Part shown: positions 28,616 to 37,431 of the stretch, one piece after another
How the letters are laid out: the number at the start of each line of letters is the position of its first letter
How positions within the stretch are numbered: the first letter of the stretch is position 1
Source of the DNA: Corynebacterium kutscheri
GTDB taxonomy: Bacteria; Actinomycetota; Actinomycetes; Mycobacteriales; Mycobacteriaceae
Direction: 5' to 3'
Length of the DNA stretch: 64,000 nt
Assembly (NCBI RefSeq): GCF_000980835.1
Contig: NZ_CP011312.1
Location: forward strand, 1,116,001-1,180,000
Notes under the pieces: model-generated
The model's database searches: none
What the model was told of the DNA's origin: nothing
The model's input: the letters and a program-made list of their open reading frames with translations, nothing else
Made by a program: the position numbers and the translations under genes

Positions 28616-28633
28616 ATAGACCGCTTGGTCTAT
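28616..28633 (+). promoter_or_regulatory. McbR-type operator
   Basis: ATAGACC-GCTT-GGTCTAT, a perfect palindrome containing TAGAC-N6-GTCTA (28617-28632), the reported consensus of McbR, the repressor of methionine and cysteine metabolism in C. glutamicum. It abuts and overlaps an ATG at 28632, which argues that the amidotransferase starts slightly downstream. Confidence 0.8.
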
Positions 28634-29363
28634 GGTAGTGGTTATGGTTTCCTTGCTTTTGGTTTCGCCGCGATCTGGCCTTGATGTCGCCCATGCCGAG
28701 TATAATGACGTTTTGCGCGCCACTAGATTGCAACCGGAGCAATTAGATCAAAAAATAATCGACGATACCACCAAGACAATTGGTTGCCTAGCTGATTATG
28801 ATGGCGTGATTGTGGGTGGTAGTCCATTAAATGTGACTGAACCAGACTATTGTGCATGGCAAAAACATGTGCACGAGCAATTACACAGTCTGGTTAATGC
28901 TGATTTGCCAGTCTTTTTTATCTGTTTCGGTAGTTCTTTGCTTACCTATCTCACCGGTGGCGAAGTAGGGCGCACCCATCCAGAAGAGTCCGGCGCAACG
29001 ACGGTAACGCTTACCCAGGCTGCATTAACGGATCGGATTACTTATGATCTACCGGAAAGTTTTACCTCGCTTACTGGACATACCGAAAATACTATTGCGG
29101 TAGGAACCGGAACTGTTGTTCTAGCAACTGGTTCGAGCTGTCCGATACAGATGATTCGTGCTAATGACACCACCTGGGCATGTCAATTCCATGCTGAGAT
29201 GGATGCGGCAGCTATGAAAACTCGGATGGATTTCTATTATGATTACGGTTACTTCTCTCCTGAGCGTTATGACGCAATCGTAGCGACGTTACCTGATGTG
29301 AACACCACCTATTCCAACCAAGTTTTGCGTAATTTTGTAGAAGTATGCGAAGGAAAGCGCTAA
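28632..29363 (+). CDS. class I glutamine amidotransferase-like protein
   Basis: Stand-alone GATase1 domain of 243 residues (239 if the ATG at 28644, MVSLLLVSPRSG, is the real start, which I prefer because the first ATG lies in the operator). The nucleophile Cys98 is in FFICFGSS and the His187/Glu189 pair in CQFHAEMD, so the triad is complete. The acceptor substrate is unknown. The same gene follows acnR in other corynebacteria, and a McbR-type operator in front suggests a link to sulfur-amino-acid supply. Confidence 0.85.
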   Translation: MVVVMVSLLLVSPRSGLDVAHAEYNDVLRATRLQPEQLDQKIIDDTTKTIGCLADYDGVIVGGSPLNVTEPDYCAWQKHVHEQLHSLVNADLPVFFICFGSSLLTYLTGGEVGRTHPEESGATTVTLTQAALTDRITYDLPESFTSLTGHTENTIAVGTGTVVLATGSSCPIQMIRANDTTWACQFHAEMDAAAMKTRMDFYYDYGYFSPERYDAIVATLPDVNTTYSNQVLRNFVEVCEGKR

Positions 29364-29419
29364 AAATCACAACTGCATCTTTTAAAGCACGAGTTTGTAT
29401 TTTGCTAGGTTAATAACCT

Positions 29420-29872
29420 GTGCATTTAAATGGAACCATTATCATTCGTCGCGTCGTAGCGGCTATCTGTGATTTTCTTATTATCGGCGGTCTTTTATTG
29501 GCTATGCCGGCCATTGCAGCAGAGGTCTTCTCCCCTACATTGCAGGGGGCAGTTCTCGTTGCTGTGTTATCAGTGTTGGCCCTTTATGGTTATAAAGTTA
29601 TCTGCGAGTGGATTTTTGGTATCACATTAGGAAAAAAATTGTTGGGGCTAGAAATTCACTATCGTTATGAGCGTTGGTGGAGCAGTTTAGTACGCAATAC
29701 ATGGTTGATTCTTGCACTAGTCCTCTATTTCCTATTCTCGCGTGGCGATGGCGCTATTTTCTTTGTCCTGGGTACCGTTATCGTGGTTTTTATTACTGCG
29801 TTGGCACATGCGTCGCAACGCCATGTCTTTGATCTATTAGCTGGTACCCAGGTAACGGTTATTAAAAGCTAG
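29420..29872 (+). CDS. RDD family membrane protein
   Basis: 150 residues with three to four transmembrane helices. RDD features are IIIRRVVAAICDFLII at the start, ITLGKKLLGLEI in the middle and the closing VFDLLAGTQVTVI. Function unknown, RDD proteins are suspected in transport or ion exchange. Starts with GTG at 29420. The end overlaps the convergent DUF5129 gene by eleven bases. Confidence 0.85.
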   Translation: MHLNGTIIIRRVVAAICDFLIIGGLLLAMPAIAAEVFSPTLQGAVLVAVLSVLALYGYKVICEWIFGITLGKKLLGLEIHYRYERWWSSLVRNTWLILALVLYFLFSRGDGAIFFVLGTVIVVFITALAHASQRHVFDLLAGTQVTVIKS

Positions 29873-31295
29873 ATGAACCACCGGCTCCAGAAAAACCAGA
29901 GCTAAACGAGGTATTGTAACTACTGTTACTATTGGTGTAATTGTGGTTTGCCTGATCGGTATACCAATTATGGATAACCCAATAAGGGACAAAGCCGTTA
30001 TAGCCATAACCTGGTCGATAATCCTCACTATCTAAACGTGGCGGATTAATGCTTTGCTTCTCCTTACCGTAGGTCTGCTCGCGGAATTTCTCTAGGGCAA
30101 TACGGTATTGGTTAAAAAGTTCCACAAATTTATTCATAAAGTGCGGATCATCAGTATCAGCACTTAATTCTTGTGCTTGAGTACGTACCTCAACCAGGCT
30201 GTGATAAAGACCGGTATCTGTGTTTTCAAGTTCTGTAATGGCTTCATTGATGTCATTAATGAGTTCTTGTATCTCGCGAGTACGTACTTTGGCATCACCA
30301 TTTTCTAATGCAAAAAGCTTTTCAATATTTTTCTCTGCATTTCCAGTTGATTCGGTGACTTCAAAAGCACGGGCAATCTTTTTTGCTTCGCTACGGTATT
30401 GGTTATCGGAAGAATCGGCGTGAAGATAGGTAAGTTCATGAGCTAGATCATGAATTTTTAGGAAATCAGTTTTAATTTCTTCCCATTGGTTGCGTAATTC
30501 GGTATCCACTAGTGGTGACTGTAGTGAATGCGCGCGGATATCAAGATGATCCAACCGGCTAGCAAGTTCACCATATTCTTTAGCCACAGTCGACCACTGT
30601 TTGCGAGCAGTCAAAGCTTTTTCTTCTTGTTTGCGACGACGTATTCCACCAGCAAAAACTGCTGAGAATGCGACACTAGCACCAGCTGCTCCAGAACCTA
30701 GTATCGCAAATAACCTATTTTCCTCGGCTTTGGCAAGATGTGCTTGACTGATTGCTTCAATATCGATTGCGCTATGCAGCCCGTCGACAAGCCCTTGACC
30801 AATGAAGCCATTTATAACGGCAGGTTTAATCGCATCGATAGATTGGTGTAGGTGCTCAGATTCTCTGAGATCCAAGGTATTGGCAACATCATCACCAGCA
30901 AAGATAAAGGCTGCACGAGGATCAAGTCCAACACCAACAAAAAGCGTGCCGGGGCTAAAAGAATCCCCGTCAATTGTTTCTGGGATATTACTGCGCAGAT
31001 AGTACTCCACGGTGTCATTGACATTTTCATCATTGTTGGCGAAAACAATGAAATGTATCTGCCTGACTACCTCAGGCACCGTAAAGCTTTGATTAAGTAG
31101 CTGGATATCTGTATCGGTAAGTACATTGTCTGGATCGTGGATTTGGGTGCTGACCGTGTGGTATGGAGTGGTCAGTTCATATTCAGCTGCGGTGGGCTCA
31201 TGGTAAAACATCGCTGTACCTGCTGAAATACCGGTACCAATAAGTATTGCTGTGGCGATTGAAGCCATAGCAATTTTTGACAGTGATGGTGCCAT
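29862..31295 (-). CDS. DUF5129 family membrane protein
   Basis: 477 residues: N-terminal helix (about 8-28), an exported domain resembling TPM (residues 55-175, LLNQSFTVPEVVRQIHFIVFA; GTLFVGVGLDPRAAFIF), a second membrane helix near 197-218, an intracellular helical domain, and a Gly/Ser-rich end (SGFSGAGGSSSF). This layout is common to corynebacterial DUF5129 proteins, whose role is unknown. ATG at 31295 with AAGGAG nine bases upstream. Low-complexity C-terminal tails of this kind also end other TPM proteins. Confidence 0.82.
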   Translation of the reverse strand: MAPSLSKIAMASIATAILIGTGISAGTAMFYHEPTAAEYELTTPYHTVSTQIHDPDNVLTDTDIQLLNQSFTVPEVVRQIHFIVFANNDENVNDTVEYYLRSNIPETIDGDSFSPGTLFVGVGLDPRAAFIFAGDDVANTLDLRESEHLHQSIDAIKPAVINGFIGQGLVDGLHSAIDIEAISQAHLAKAEENRLFAILGSGAAGASVAFSAVFAGGIRRRKQEEKALTARKQWSTVAKEYGELASRLDHLDIRAHSLQSPLVDTELRNQWEEIKTDFLKIHDLAHELTYLHADSSDNQYRSEAKKIARAFEVTESTGNAEKNIEKLFALENGDAKVRTREIQELINDINEAITELENTDTGLYHSLVEVRTQAQELSADTDDPHFMNKFVELFNQYRIALEKFREQTYGKEKQSINPPRLDSEDYRPGYGYNGFVPYWVIHNWYTDQANHNYTNSNSSYNTSFSSGFSGAGGSSSF

Positions 31296-31570
31296 AGATT
31301 AGCTACTCCTTGAGGGGTTTATAGATTGTCCGCCAGTATATAGTTCAGTGGCTTTTGTGGGGGTAGAAAGAGGGTAATTTTTTGTGAAAATTGTGACCAA
31401 AGTTAAGCTCGTGAATATTGTAAATCAAGGTTACTTACTGGGCTTTAAATATTTTATGGGCTTTATCACAACAATAAGGTGGAGTGACCTGCGGGTTTAA
31501 AGTTTTCTTCTATTTTTAAAATTCTATTCTTATATAAATTTAAGTAAAAAACCTGTAACAATTCGCTAGC

Positions 31571-31584
31571 ATGTGAGGTCACAT
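31571..31584 (+). promoter_or_regulatory. palindrome upstream of the CAP-domain gene
   Basis: ATGTGA-GG-TCACAT, perfect 6+2+6 palindrome about 40 bases before the GTG start, preceded by TGTAACAATT. The spacing is too short for the GlxR consensus (TGTGA-N6-TCACA). It is the only clear element in the 329-base gap 31296-31624, which holds no gene and is AT-rich. Confidence 0.45.
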
Positions 31585-31624
31585 ACAGATAAGAATTGCT
31601 TCCTCATAACATTTAGGTGATTTT

Positions 31625-32128
31625 GTGCAGAAACTAATAAAGGTACTCACCGCTGCCGTCATTGCTTTAGTTGCTAGTGTTACTACACCGGTTGCTTTGG
31701 CTCAAACTAGCAGTGAAAGTGGAATTGCAGTTTTTCATCGTATTCATGCTGCATTTCCAGCTATTAGCGTTGACAGTATCAGCTTAGCAGCAGAGAAAGC
31801 AGTAATTTTTGCTCAAATCAATGCTTATCGCGCTCAACATGGTCTCGCCCCAGTTGCCTATAGCCAGGAATGGGCTAACCAAGCGCAAGATTGGGCAAAC
31901 TATCTCAATTCTCAGGGCGGACATCACACCTGGCATCAAAGTGATATTAATGCTTTTGAGGTGATCGCTCGTACTGCCTGGACCGATATTAATGCGCCGG
32001 TACAGCAGTGGAAAGAATCCCCTACCCATAATAGTGTGCTACTTTCGCCAAACTTAGGTGTCGGTGGCGTTGGTTTGGTGCAAAATAACCTTGGCCAATA
32101 TATTGCGGTTTTCCGTGGGTTCTTTTAA
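31625..32128 (+). CDS. exported CAP (SCP/PR-1) domain protein
   Basis: 167 residues, Sec signal peptide at about 1-26 (ALVASVTTPVALAQ) and a compact CAP domain: INAYRAQHGLAPVAYSQEWANQAQDW, GGHHTWHQ, and the HNSVLLSPNLGVGGVG stretch. The usual cavity residues His and Glu are partly kept (His in HHTWHQ; Glu in FEVIA). Bacterial CAP proteins are secreted and of mostly unknown role. Starts with GTG at 31625 and has AGGTG upstream; closed by its own terminator. Confidence 0.88.
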   Translation: MQKLIKVLTAAVIALVASVTTPVALAQTSSESGIAVFHRIHAAFPAISVDSISLAAEKAVIFAQINAYRAQHGLAPVAYSQEWANQAQDWANYLNSQGGHHTWHQSDINAFEVIARTAWTDINAPVQQWKESPTHNSVLLSPNLGVGGVGLVQNNLGQYIAVFRGFF

Positions 32129-32141
32129 AAAATAACTATCT

Positions 32142-32176
32142 ACTGCGTTGTTTATAGTCAAGACAGCGCAGTTTTT
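32142..32176 (+). terminator. terminator of the CAP-domain gene
   Basis: ACTGCG (32142-32147) with CGCAGT (32167-32172), extended by TGT/ACA, followed by TTTTT. Confidence 0.8.
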
Positions 32177-32203
32177 CTATCTTATGGCGTAAAGTAAAAC
32201 AGC

Positions 32204-32473
32204 ATGTTCGCCATTATTTCTGTAACCGGTGCCGATCACACTGGAATTATCGCTGCTGTTGCCACTGCCTGCGCTGAAATGGATATCAATATCCACAATG
32301 TTTCTCAAACGCTCATGGATGAGTACTTCACCATGATCTTGCATGTGGCGTTTAACGAAGCACAGATTGGTATTTCAGAAATACAAGAAAAAATGAACGC
32401 AGTTGGTGAGCAACAAAAACTTACTATCCGTATCCAATCGCAGGCCATTTTCGACGCAATGAATACGATCTAG
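32204..32473 (+). CDS. ACT-domain protein
   Basis: 89-residue stand-alone ACT domain (VTGADHTGIIAAVATACAEMDINIHNVSQT). Such proteins bind amino acids and are normally encoded directly before a UPF0210 protein, as here with three bases between the genes. Probably an allosteric or regulatory partner of the next protein. Confidence 0.92.
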   Translation: MFAIISVTGADHTGIIAAVATACAEMDINIHNVSQTLMDEYFTMILHVAFNEAQIGISEIQEKMNAVGEQQKLTIRIQSQAIFDAMNTI

Positions 32474-32476
32474 CCC

Positions 32477-33841
32477 ATGAACAATTTAGAATCTCACTAC
32501 AACATTGTTGATACCATCGAGATGATTGAAAAATATCGTCTTGATATTCGTACTGTGACCATGGGCATTAGTTTGCTCGACTGCGTGCGCTCTACCATGG
32601 ACGATACGTGCGAGGCAGTATATGAAAAAATCACTCGCCTAGCTAAGAATCTGGTTCCAGAATGTGAAGGCATTGAACGAGAACTAGGTATTCCTATTGT
32701 TAATAAGCGCATTTCAGTTACTCCGATAGCCCTTATTGCGCAGTCAGTTTCTGGTTCTCCAGTCCAGCTGGCTAAGACCTTGGATAAAGCGGCAAAAGCT
32801 GTCGGGGTGAACTTTATTGGTGGCTATTCTGCAATCGTCGAAAAGGGAATGACTCCTGGTGATGAGCGTTTAATTCGTTCTATACCAGAAGCACTAACCG
32901 TTACTGATGTTGTATGTTCAAGTGTCAATATTGGTTCTTCGCGTGCTGGTATCAATATGGATGCGGTACGCACAATGGGTGAAGTTATTAAAGAAGCTGC
33001 TGAGCTAACCAAGGATCAGTCTGCTATTGCTTGTGCCAAGCTGGTTGTCTTTGCTAATGCTGTAGGCGATAACCCCTTTATGGCAGGTGCTTTCCACGGT
33101 ATTGAAGAGCCCGATTGCGTAGTAAGCGTAGGCGTTTCTGGTCCAGGTGTAGTCAATAGAGCTCTTGGTGATCTTGATGGCGCAACCTTAGACCAGGTAG
33201 CTGAAGCAATTAAGAAAGCAGCTTTTAAAATTACTCGTGCTGGCCAGCTAGTAGGAACAATGGCCTCGCAGCGACTCGGTGTGCCCTTTGGCATTGTAGA
33301 TCTTTCACTAGCGCCTACGGCAGAACTGGGTGATTCAGTAGCGCACATTATGGAACACATGGGTCTGGCTCAGGTAGGAACCCACGGCACTACTGCAGCG
33401 CTTGCTTTGCTTAACGACGCAGTGAAAAAAGGCGGCATGATGGCGTGCTCCCGTGTCGGCGGATTATCTGGTTCTTTTATCCCAGTTTCTGAGGATAAAG
33501 GCATGATTGATGCGGTACGAGCGGGCAATATCAGTATTGATAAGCTTGAAGCAATGACCGCAATTTGCTCGGTTGGCCTTGATATGGTGGCGATTCCGGG
33601 AGATACTTCTGCCGAACTTATCTCTGGCATGATTGCAGACGAAGCCGCTATCGGGGTAATGAACCATAAAACCACTGCAGTTCGGGTTATCCCAGTTCCA
33701 GGAACCAAACCTGGCGATGAGGTGAACTTTGGTGGCTTGCTTGGATATGCACCGGTGATTCCGGTTTCGCGGGTGGATAATTCAGAATTTATTCATCGTG
33801 GTGGACATATCCCAGCGCCGGTGCATGGTTTTAGGAATTAA
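32477..33841 (+). CDS. UPF0210 (PFL family, DUF711) protein
   Basis: 454 residues, full length for the family. Although related in fold to pyruvate formate-lyase-like barrels, it lacks the radical glycine loop, and its biochemical activity is unknown. Conserved stretches are [45 protein letters not shown] and [19 protein letters not shown]. Operon with the ACT protein. Its end overlaps the convergent small membrane protein gene by eleven bases. Confidence 0.92.
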   Translation: MNNLESHYNIVDTIEMIEKYRLDIRTVTMGISLLDCVRSTMDDTCEAVYEKITRLAKNLVPECEGIERELGIPIVNKRISVTPIALIAQSVSGSPVQLAKTLDKAAKAVGVNFIGGYSAIVEKGMTPGDERLIRSIPEALTVTDVVCSSVNIGSSRAGINMDAVRTMGEVIKEAAELTKDQSAIACAKLVVFANAVGDNPFMAGAFHGIEEPDCVVSVGVSGPGVVNRALGDLDGATLDQVAEAIKKAAFKITRAGQLVGTMASQRLGVPFGIVDLSLAPTAELGDSVAHIMEHMGLAQVGTHGTTAALALLNDAVKKGGMMACSRVGGLSGSFIPVSEDKGMIDAVRAGNISIDKLEAMTAICSVGLDMVAIPGDTSAELISGMIADEAAIGVMNHKTTAVRVIPVPGTKPGDEVNFGGLLGYAPVIPVSRVDNSEFIHRGGHIPAPVHGFRN

Positions 33842-34025
33842 TCCCATAAAATAAAAACGCCAATGGGCCGACCGTACCACATATAGTGGTAACGGCGGCC
33901 CAGAGTGGTTTGCGGCCACGAATTTTTTCTGCCGGTAGATGATAAAGAAAGTGCCAGGCCGTTGCTTTAAGCACGATATCGGTGGCCACAGTAGAAATAA
34001 TCAGAGCTTTCTTTTTGTTTGTCAT
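33831..34025 (-). CDS. small two-helix membrane protein, PLDc_N-like
   Basis: 64 residues with two hydrophobic helices, Lys-rich start, and the family pattern [10 protein letters not shown]...[12 protein letters not shown]...GPLAFLFYG that matches the phospholipase D nuclease N-terminal (PLDc_N) group of short actinobacterial proteins. It follows the acyl-CoA synthetase gene by 12 bases on the same strand and may be its last operon member. Function unknown. Confidence 0.7.
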   Translation of the reverse strand: MTNKKKALIISTVATDIVLKATAWHFLYHLPAEKIRGRKPLWAAVTTICGTVGPLAFLFYGINS

Positions 34026-34037
34026 GCTTACAGACTA

Positions 34038-35702
34038 TCAAAGAAGCTCGCGGGGAATAACCTTTCCAGCGTCGTTACGAGGCAGTTTATCTAGCCAGAT
34101 AATGTTGTCCGGAATATTATGCTGCGCTAGGTTATCAGCAACAATTTTGCGCAGAGAATCCTCATCAATAGTACTCCCCTGGGCGCGGACAACATAGGCA
34201 TTGAGCTCACTCATGATCTCACCACGAATACCTCTGACATAAGCATCATGGATATCGTCTAGCGTATGCAAAAATTCTTCCAGCTCACGAGGATAAACGT
34301 TTTCCCCACCTTTAATCACCATATCGTCATAACGGCTGCGAACATGCAAGAAACCTTGATCGTCGATAAAACCTAGATCACCAGTGCCTAACATGTGATC
34401 TTTGACAGTGGCTTCATCAGTTGGCGATAGATAGCCGACCATTGATTCCGAGTTACAGCTATAGACCATGCCAACTTCATTAGTGGCTGCCTCAGTGCCA
34501 TCTTCCCGGAAAATTTTAACCCGGATACCACGGGCAATAGTACCAGCGCGATCAGGATCAGCCGCAAGTTCATTGGCACTTGCGGTAGCGATCGGACCAT
34601 GTTCAGTGGAACCATAAAAGTTACATACAACATTGCCAAAACGACGATTAAGCGCATGTACTAATACTGGTGGAATAGCATTTCCCGAGCTGGCAATAAA
34701 ACGCAACTGTTTTGCTTTGCGCAGATGGGTTTGAGAATCAATATCTCTTAAACCGTACTCTTCTTCGAAATCTTTAAGGAAGATTGCTGCCGAAATAATT
34801 CCGGTGACCTCATAATTCAAGAAATCATCGGTGGCTTGTTTCCCATCAAAGTATCGATGCACGATCATCGTCGATTTGGTTGCCCAGACGAGATTAAGGT
34901 TTAGCCAACCCCAAGCATGAAAAAGTGAGGCATGTTGCTGAATAACCCCGTGCAACCGCCATGGGATCTTTGGCAAAATAGAGGCTAATACCTGAGGTGT
35001 TTTAGGAACCCCACGGACAATACCTTTAGGCAAACCAGTCGTACCTGAACTCATAATGACCGTAGGCATACGAGTAGGTTTTTCCGCAACTATCGGATTA
35101 AGCGGTGCAGCATCAATAATCTGCTCCATAGTGGATAGATCTGCTGGTGCGGGGTCTTCATCATCGTGATAGCCAATAATAATAGGAAGACCTAAATCAC
35201 GCAGCTGCCCAACATAAGCCGCATCAACAACAAGGGCTTTCGCCCCATAGGAACGAATAATACGATCCAACTGTGCCGGCGAAGACATCGGATTCATAAT
35301 CATCGGTGAGACGCCCAAATAAGCTAAAGCAGCTAAAGTAATGGGAGTTACCCGAGAATTGCGGGCAATAATACCGACCTTGTCGCCTTCTACTACCCCT
35401 AAATTAGCCAAGCCGGCAGCAAAACGGCGCGCTCGAATACGCAACACACGATAACTTATCTCGCCGAGATCATCAATAATCGCAGTGCGATTAGGTGAAT
35501 GCTCAGCCGCATTTTCTAATAGAAAAGCTAAGGAAAACCCCCACCGAGCGATACCCGAAGTAATAACTTTCGCGCCATAGGGGCGTCGCAAAGCAAGAAC
35601 CCCGGATTGTACAATATAAGGGACAGATTCTGCAAGCTGAATTAATTGTCGACTCTTTGGTACATAAAGATCAACAGGCTTTTCGACGATAGTATGAGAC
35701 AT
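34038..35702 (-). CDS. AMP-forming acyl-CoA synthetase / ligase
   Basis: 554 residues of the ANL adenylate-forming superfamily. The P-loop is TVIMSSGTTGLPKG; further core motifs are FYGSTEHGP (A5) and GDLGFIDDQGFLHVRSRYDDM (A7/A8), and the catalytic lysine in NDAGKVIPREL near the end. Closest in layout to FadD-type fatty acyl ligases of actinobacteria. It is encoded 15 bases after a GDSL esterase, hinting at lipid or mycolate turnover, which is inference. Confidence 0.88.
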   Translation of the reverse strand: MSHTIVEKPVDLYVPKSRQLIQLAESVPYIVQSGVLALRRPYGAKVITSGIARWGFSLAFLLENAAEHSPNRTAIIDDLGEISYRVLRIRARRFAAGLANLGVVEGDKVGIIARNSRVTPITLAALAYLGVSPMIMNPMSSPAQLDRIIRSYGAKALVVDAAYVGQLRDLGLPIIIGYHDDEDPAPADLSTMEQIIDAAPLNPIVAEKPTRMPTVIMSSGTTGLPKGIVRGVPKTPQVLASILPKIPWRLHGVIQQHASLFHAWGWLNLNLVWATKSTMIVHRYFDGKQATDDFLNYEVTGIISAAIFLKDFEEEYGLRDIDSQTHLRKAKQLRFIASSGNAIPPVLVHALNRRFGNVVCNFYGSTEHGPIATASANELAADPDRAGTIARGIRVKIFREDGTEAATNEVGMVYSCNSESMVGYLSPTDEATVKDHMLGTGDLGFIDDQGFLHVRSRYDDMVIKGGENVYPRELEEFLHTLDDIHDAYVRGIRGEIMSELNAYVVRAQGSTIDEDSLRKIVADNLAQHNIPDNIIWLDKLPRNDAGKVIPRELL

Positions 35703-35717
35703 TGAAGCTTTCTTTAC

Positions 35718-36569
35718 TTAAGACTCGGCGATAATTCGGGCAACCTGAGCTTTGCCATTATCGGTAAGGTGAACGGGCATATTGCGGGCAGCACCTAAAT
35801 CGATAAAAGCGCCCATCCAGCGTTGCTCATCGGAAGCACACATACCGTGCCCCATAGACTGAGCGCGAACATCGACAAATTGAATTCCAGTACGCTGTGC
35901 AACATCACGCTGCATAGCTTCTGCCTGATTCTCAAAATGCGTTGCCATGGGCAAAGCTTCAATAGTATGCAGATTAAAACCCCACTGAGCAAGGCACACC
36001 GTATAGTTATTGTCCGTGATTGACGGATAACCGATCATCTTTATTTGCGCATGTGGAGCAGCTTGTCGGATACGCTGAATTTCTGGCACCATCGTCGAAA
36101 CATAATTATTGTGCAAAACATCAGCAGGAATACTCTTTGTATAGGCAGCATGAGTGTCATTAATTCCGATTTGAATAACCACCACACGAGTGCTTGCATC
36201 AAGTGCACCATCGGCAATAGCCTCATTAATTTGGGTAGCGAAAACCTTACCACCAGAATGAGCAGTAGCACCTGGGCAAGAATAATCCCAGGCCGCCATG
36301 CCAAGTCGCGCCGCAGCTTGTTTAGCAAGACCATTACGATCCGTAGCGCAGCCGCGATTAATATCCACATCCGAAGAACCAGAAGAGCCACTTGACCCAG
36401 CAGTGACCTTAGACATAAACCAACCATCGACGGTAGGGTTAGCCATGATTGAGTCACCAAAAGCAACAAAAGCATTCGGAGCAGCGCTTGCATGTGGAAC
36501 AGTTGCTACTGTGCATGTAGCAGCAAGCGTGCACAAAACAGTAGCTAAACGACGGCGAAATGTAGTCAT
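35718..36569 (-). CDS. secreted SGNH/GDSL hydrolase
   Basis: 283 residues from ATG at 36569. A Sec signal peptide (TVLCTLAATCTVATVPHASA) is followed by block I FVAFGDSIMA with the catalytic serine, block III QIGINDTH with the oxyanion asparagine, and block V MPVHLTDNGK with a histidine near the C-terminus. Several cysteines suggest disulfides (CATDRNG, YSCPG, VCLAQ, GMCASD). Likely a cell-envelope esterase or lipase. First gene of a unit with the acyl-CoA synthetase; three palindromes stand upstream. Confidence 0.88.
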   Translation of the reverse strand: MTTFRRRLATVLCTLAATCTVATVPHASAAPNAFVAFGDSIMANPTVDGWFMSKVTAGSSGSSGSSDVDINRGCATDRNGLAKQAAARLGMAAWDYSCPGATAHSGGKVFATQINEAIADGALDASTRVVVIQIGINDTHAAYTKSIPADVLHNNYVSTMVPEIQRIRQAAPHAQIKMIGYPSITDNNYTVCLAQWGFNLHTIEALPMATHFENQAEAMQRDVAQRTGIQFVDVRAQSMGHGMCASDEQRWMGAFIDLGAARNMPVHLTDNGKAQVARIIAES

Positions 36570-36639
36570 GGAGTTTCTTCTAACTATATGAAAATGTGAG
36601 GGTTTAACCTTAATGTGTATCGCAAACATGCGAGCAATC

Positions 36640-36774
36640 GTTACACACCTGTAACCCTACCGGTTGAAAGTTACGCTAGCGTAGTTGTTTTGCCCATGCA
36701 AGTTTTTAGACTAGGGCAGTCTGGTGGTTGCTTGATATGGGTTTTGTGAGGGCATTGGTTGCCTAGGGAACCAA
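36640..36774. promoter_or_regulatory. three palindromes upstream of the GDSL gene
   Basis: GTTACA-N4-TGTAAC at 36640-36655, TACGCTAGCGTA at 36672-36683, and TTGGTT-N-CCTAGG-N-AACCAA at 36755-36774. The first lies about 70 bases before the esterase start and may be an operator. The whole 36570-37148 gap otherwise shows only very short frames, none convincing. Confidence 0.4.
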
Positions 36775-36917
36775 CTTTTGTGGGGCTAGTTTTCCATGTT
36801 TTGGAGCACTAGAAATACAGCGGTTCATGGCGACCGTATTTTGGATTCATATGAGACTCGGTCGGAATGAGTTTATTTCCGATGGTTTCGTGGGGACGTT
36901 AGTGTGAAATTTCGTGG

Positions 36918-36932
36918 CGTTCTCGATAGAGT
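36918..36932 (+). repeat. direct repeat, left copy (accessory segment)
   Basis: CGTTCTCGATAGAGT; the copy at 38342-38356 differs at one base (CGTTTTCGATAGAGT). The pair encloses the small ORF and the kinase gene. Confidence 0.5.
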
Positions 36933-37148
36933 GTGATTCTTTATTTGATATTTGGTGGAACCGCTTTGGGTTTTAAGTGAAATATTCAACCTCCATGTCT
37001 CCTATTGAAGTTTCCTCCGAGAAAACTCTACCGCCCGGTAGGTTTAGTGAGTCAAAAACCCAGCTATTGTACCTGGACCGTAGTAGGGATGCTTACTTAT
37101 AAGCCGGTGCATATGCATTGCTGATTAAAATACGGGGATTTTGTCAAT

Positions 37149-37343
37149 GTGTGGAACTTTCCCGGTCAAGATCTTGAGAAGCTTAGATGGGACAGCTTCC
37201 ATGCTTCTATTTTGGGATGGGGTCTCCCCAACTGGCAACCTAAATTAAAGCATGGTCAAAGTTTAAAAGTGGTGTCATCTTTGTCTATAGCTCATCTTTG
37301 GGGTAATGAAGACGCGGATGACTTTGCAATTGCGTTTTTCTGA
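37149..37343 (+). CDS. small ORF of unknown function before the kinase
   Basis: 64 residues starting with GTG at 37149, with GGGGA 10 bases upstream. Trp-rich (five Trp), no signal or membrane helix, ending AHLWGNEDADDFAIAFF. I do not recognise it; it may be a short complete protein or the remnant of a longer one. A strong hairpin begins exactly at its stop codon, which supports it being transcribed as a unit. An overlapping ATG frame at 37147 gives only 33 residues and is less likely. Confidence 0.4.
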   Translation: MWNFPGQDLEKLRWDSFHASILGWGLPNWQPKLKHGQSLKVVSSLSIAHLWGNEDADDFAIAFF

Positions 37344-37377
37344 GCCACTTTAGGTGAATTGATCACCCTAAGTGGCT
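37343..37377 (+). other. hairpin between small ORF and kinase gene
   Basis: AGCCACTT (37343-37350) pairs with AAGTGGCT (37370-37377), extended by GGTGA/TCACC with a five-base loop. No T-run follows, so it may be a weak terminator, a processing site or an operator 55 bases before the kinase start. Confidence 0.55.
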
Positions 37378-37431
37378 ATTTGGGCGTAATGTATCTAATG
37401 TCCTAAAATTTACCAAAGGTATTGAGATATT

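Noticed and set aside
36970..37110. Short plus-strand frame of about 41 codons ending at the TAA near 37100
   Set aside because: No recognisable motif and no clear ribosome site; too short to support.
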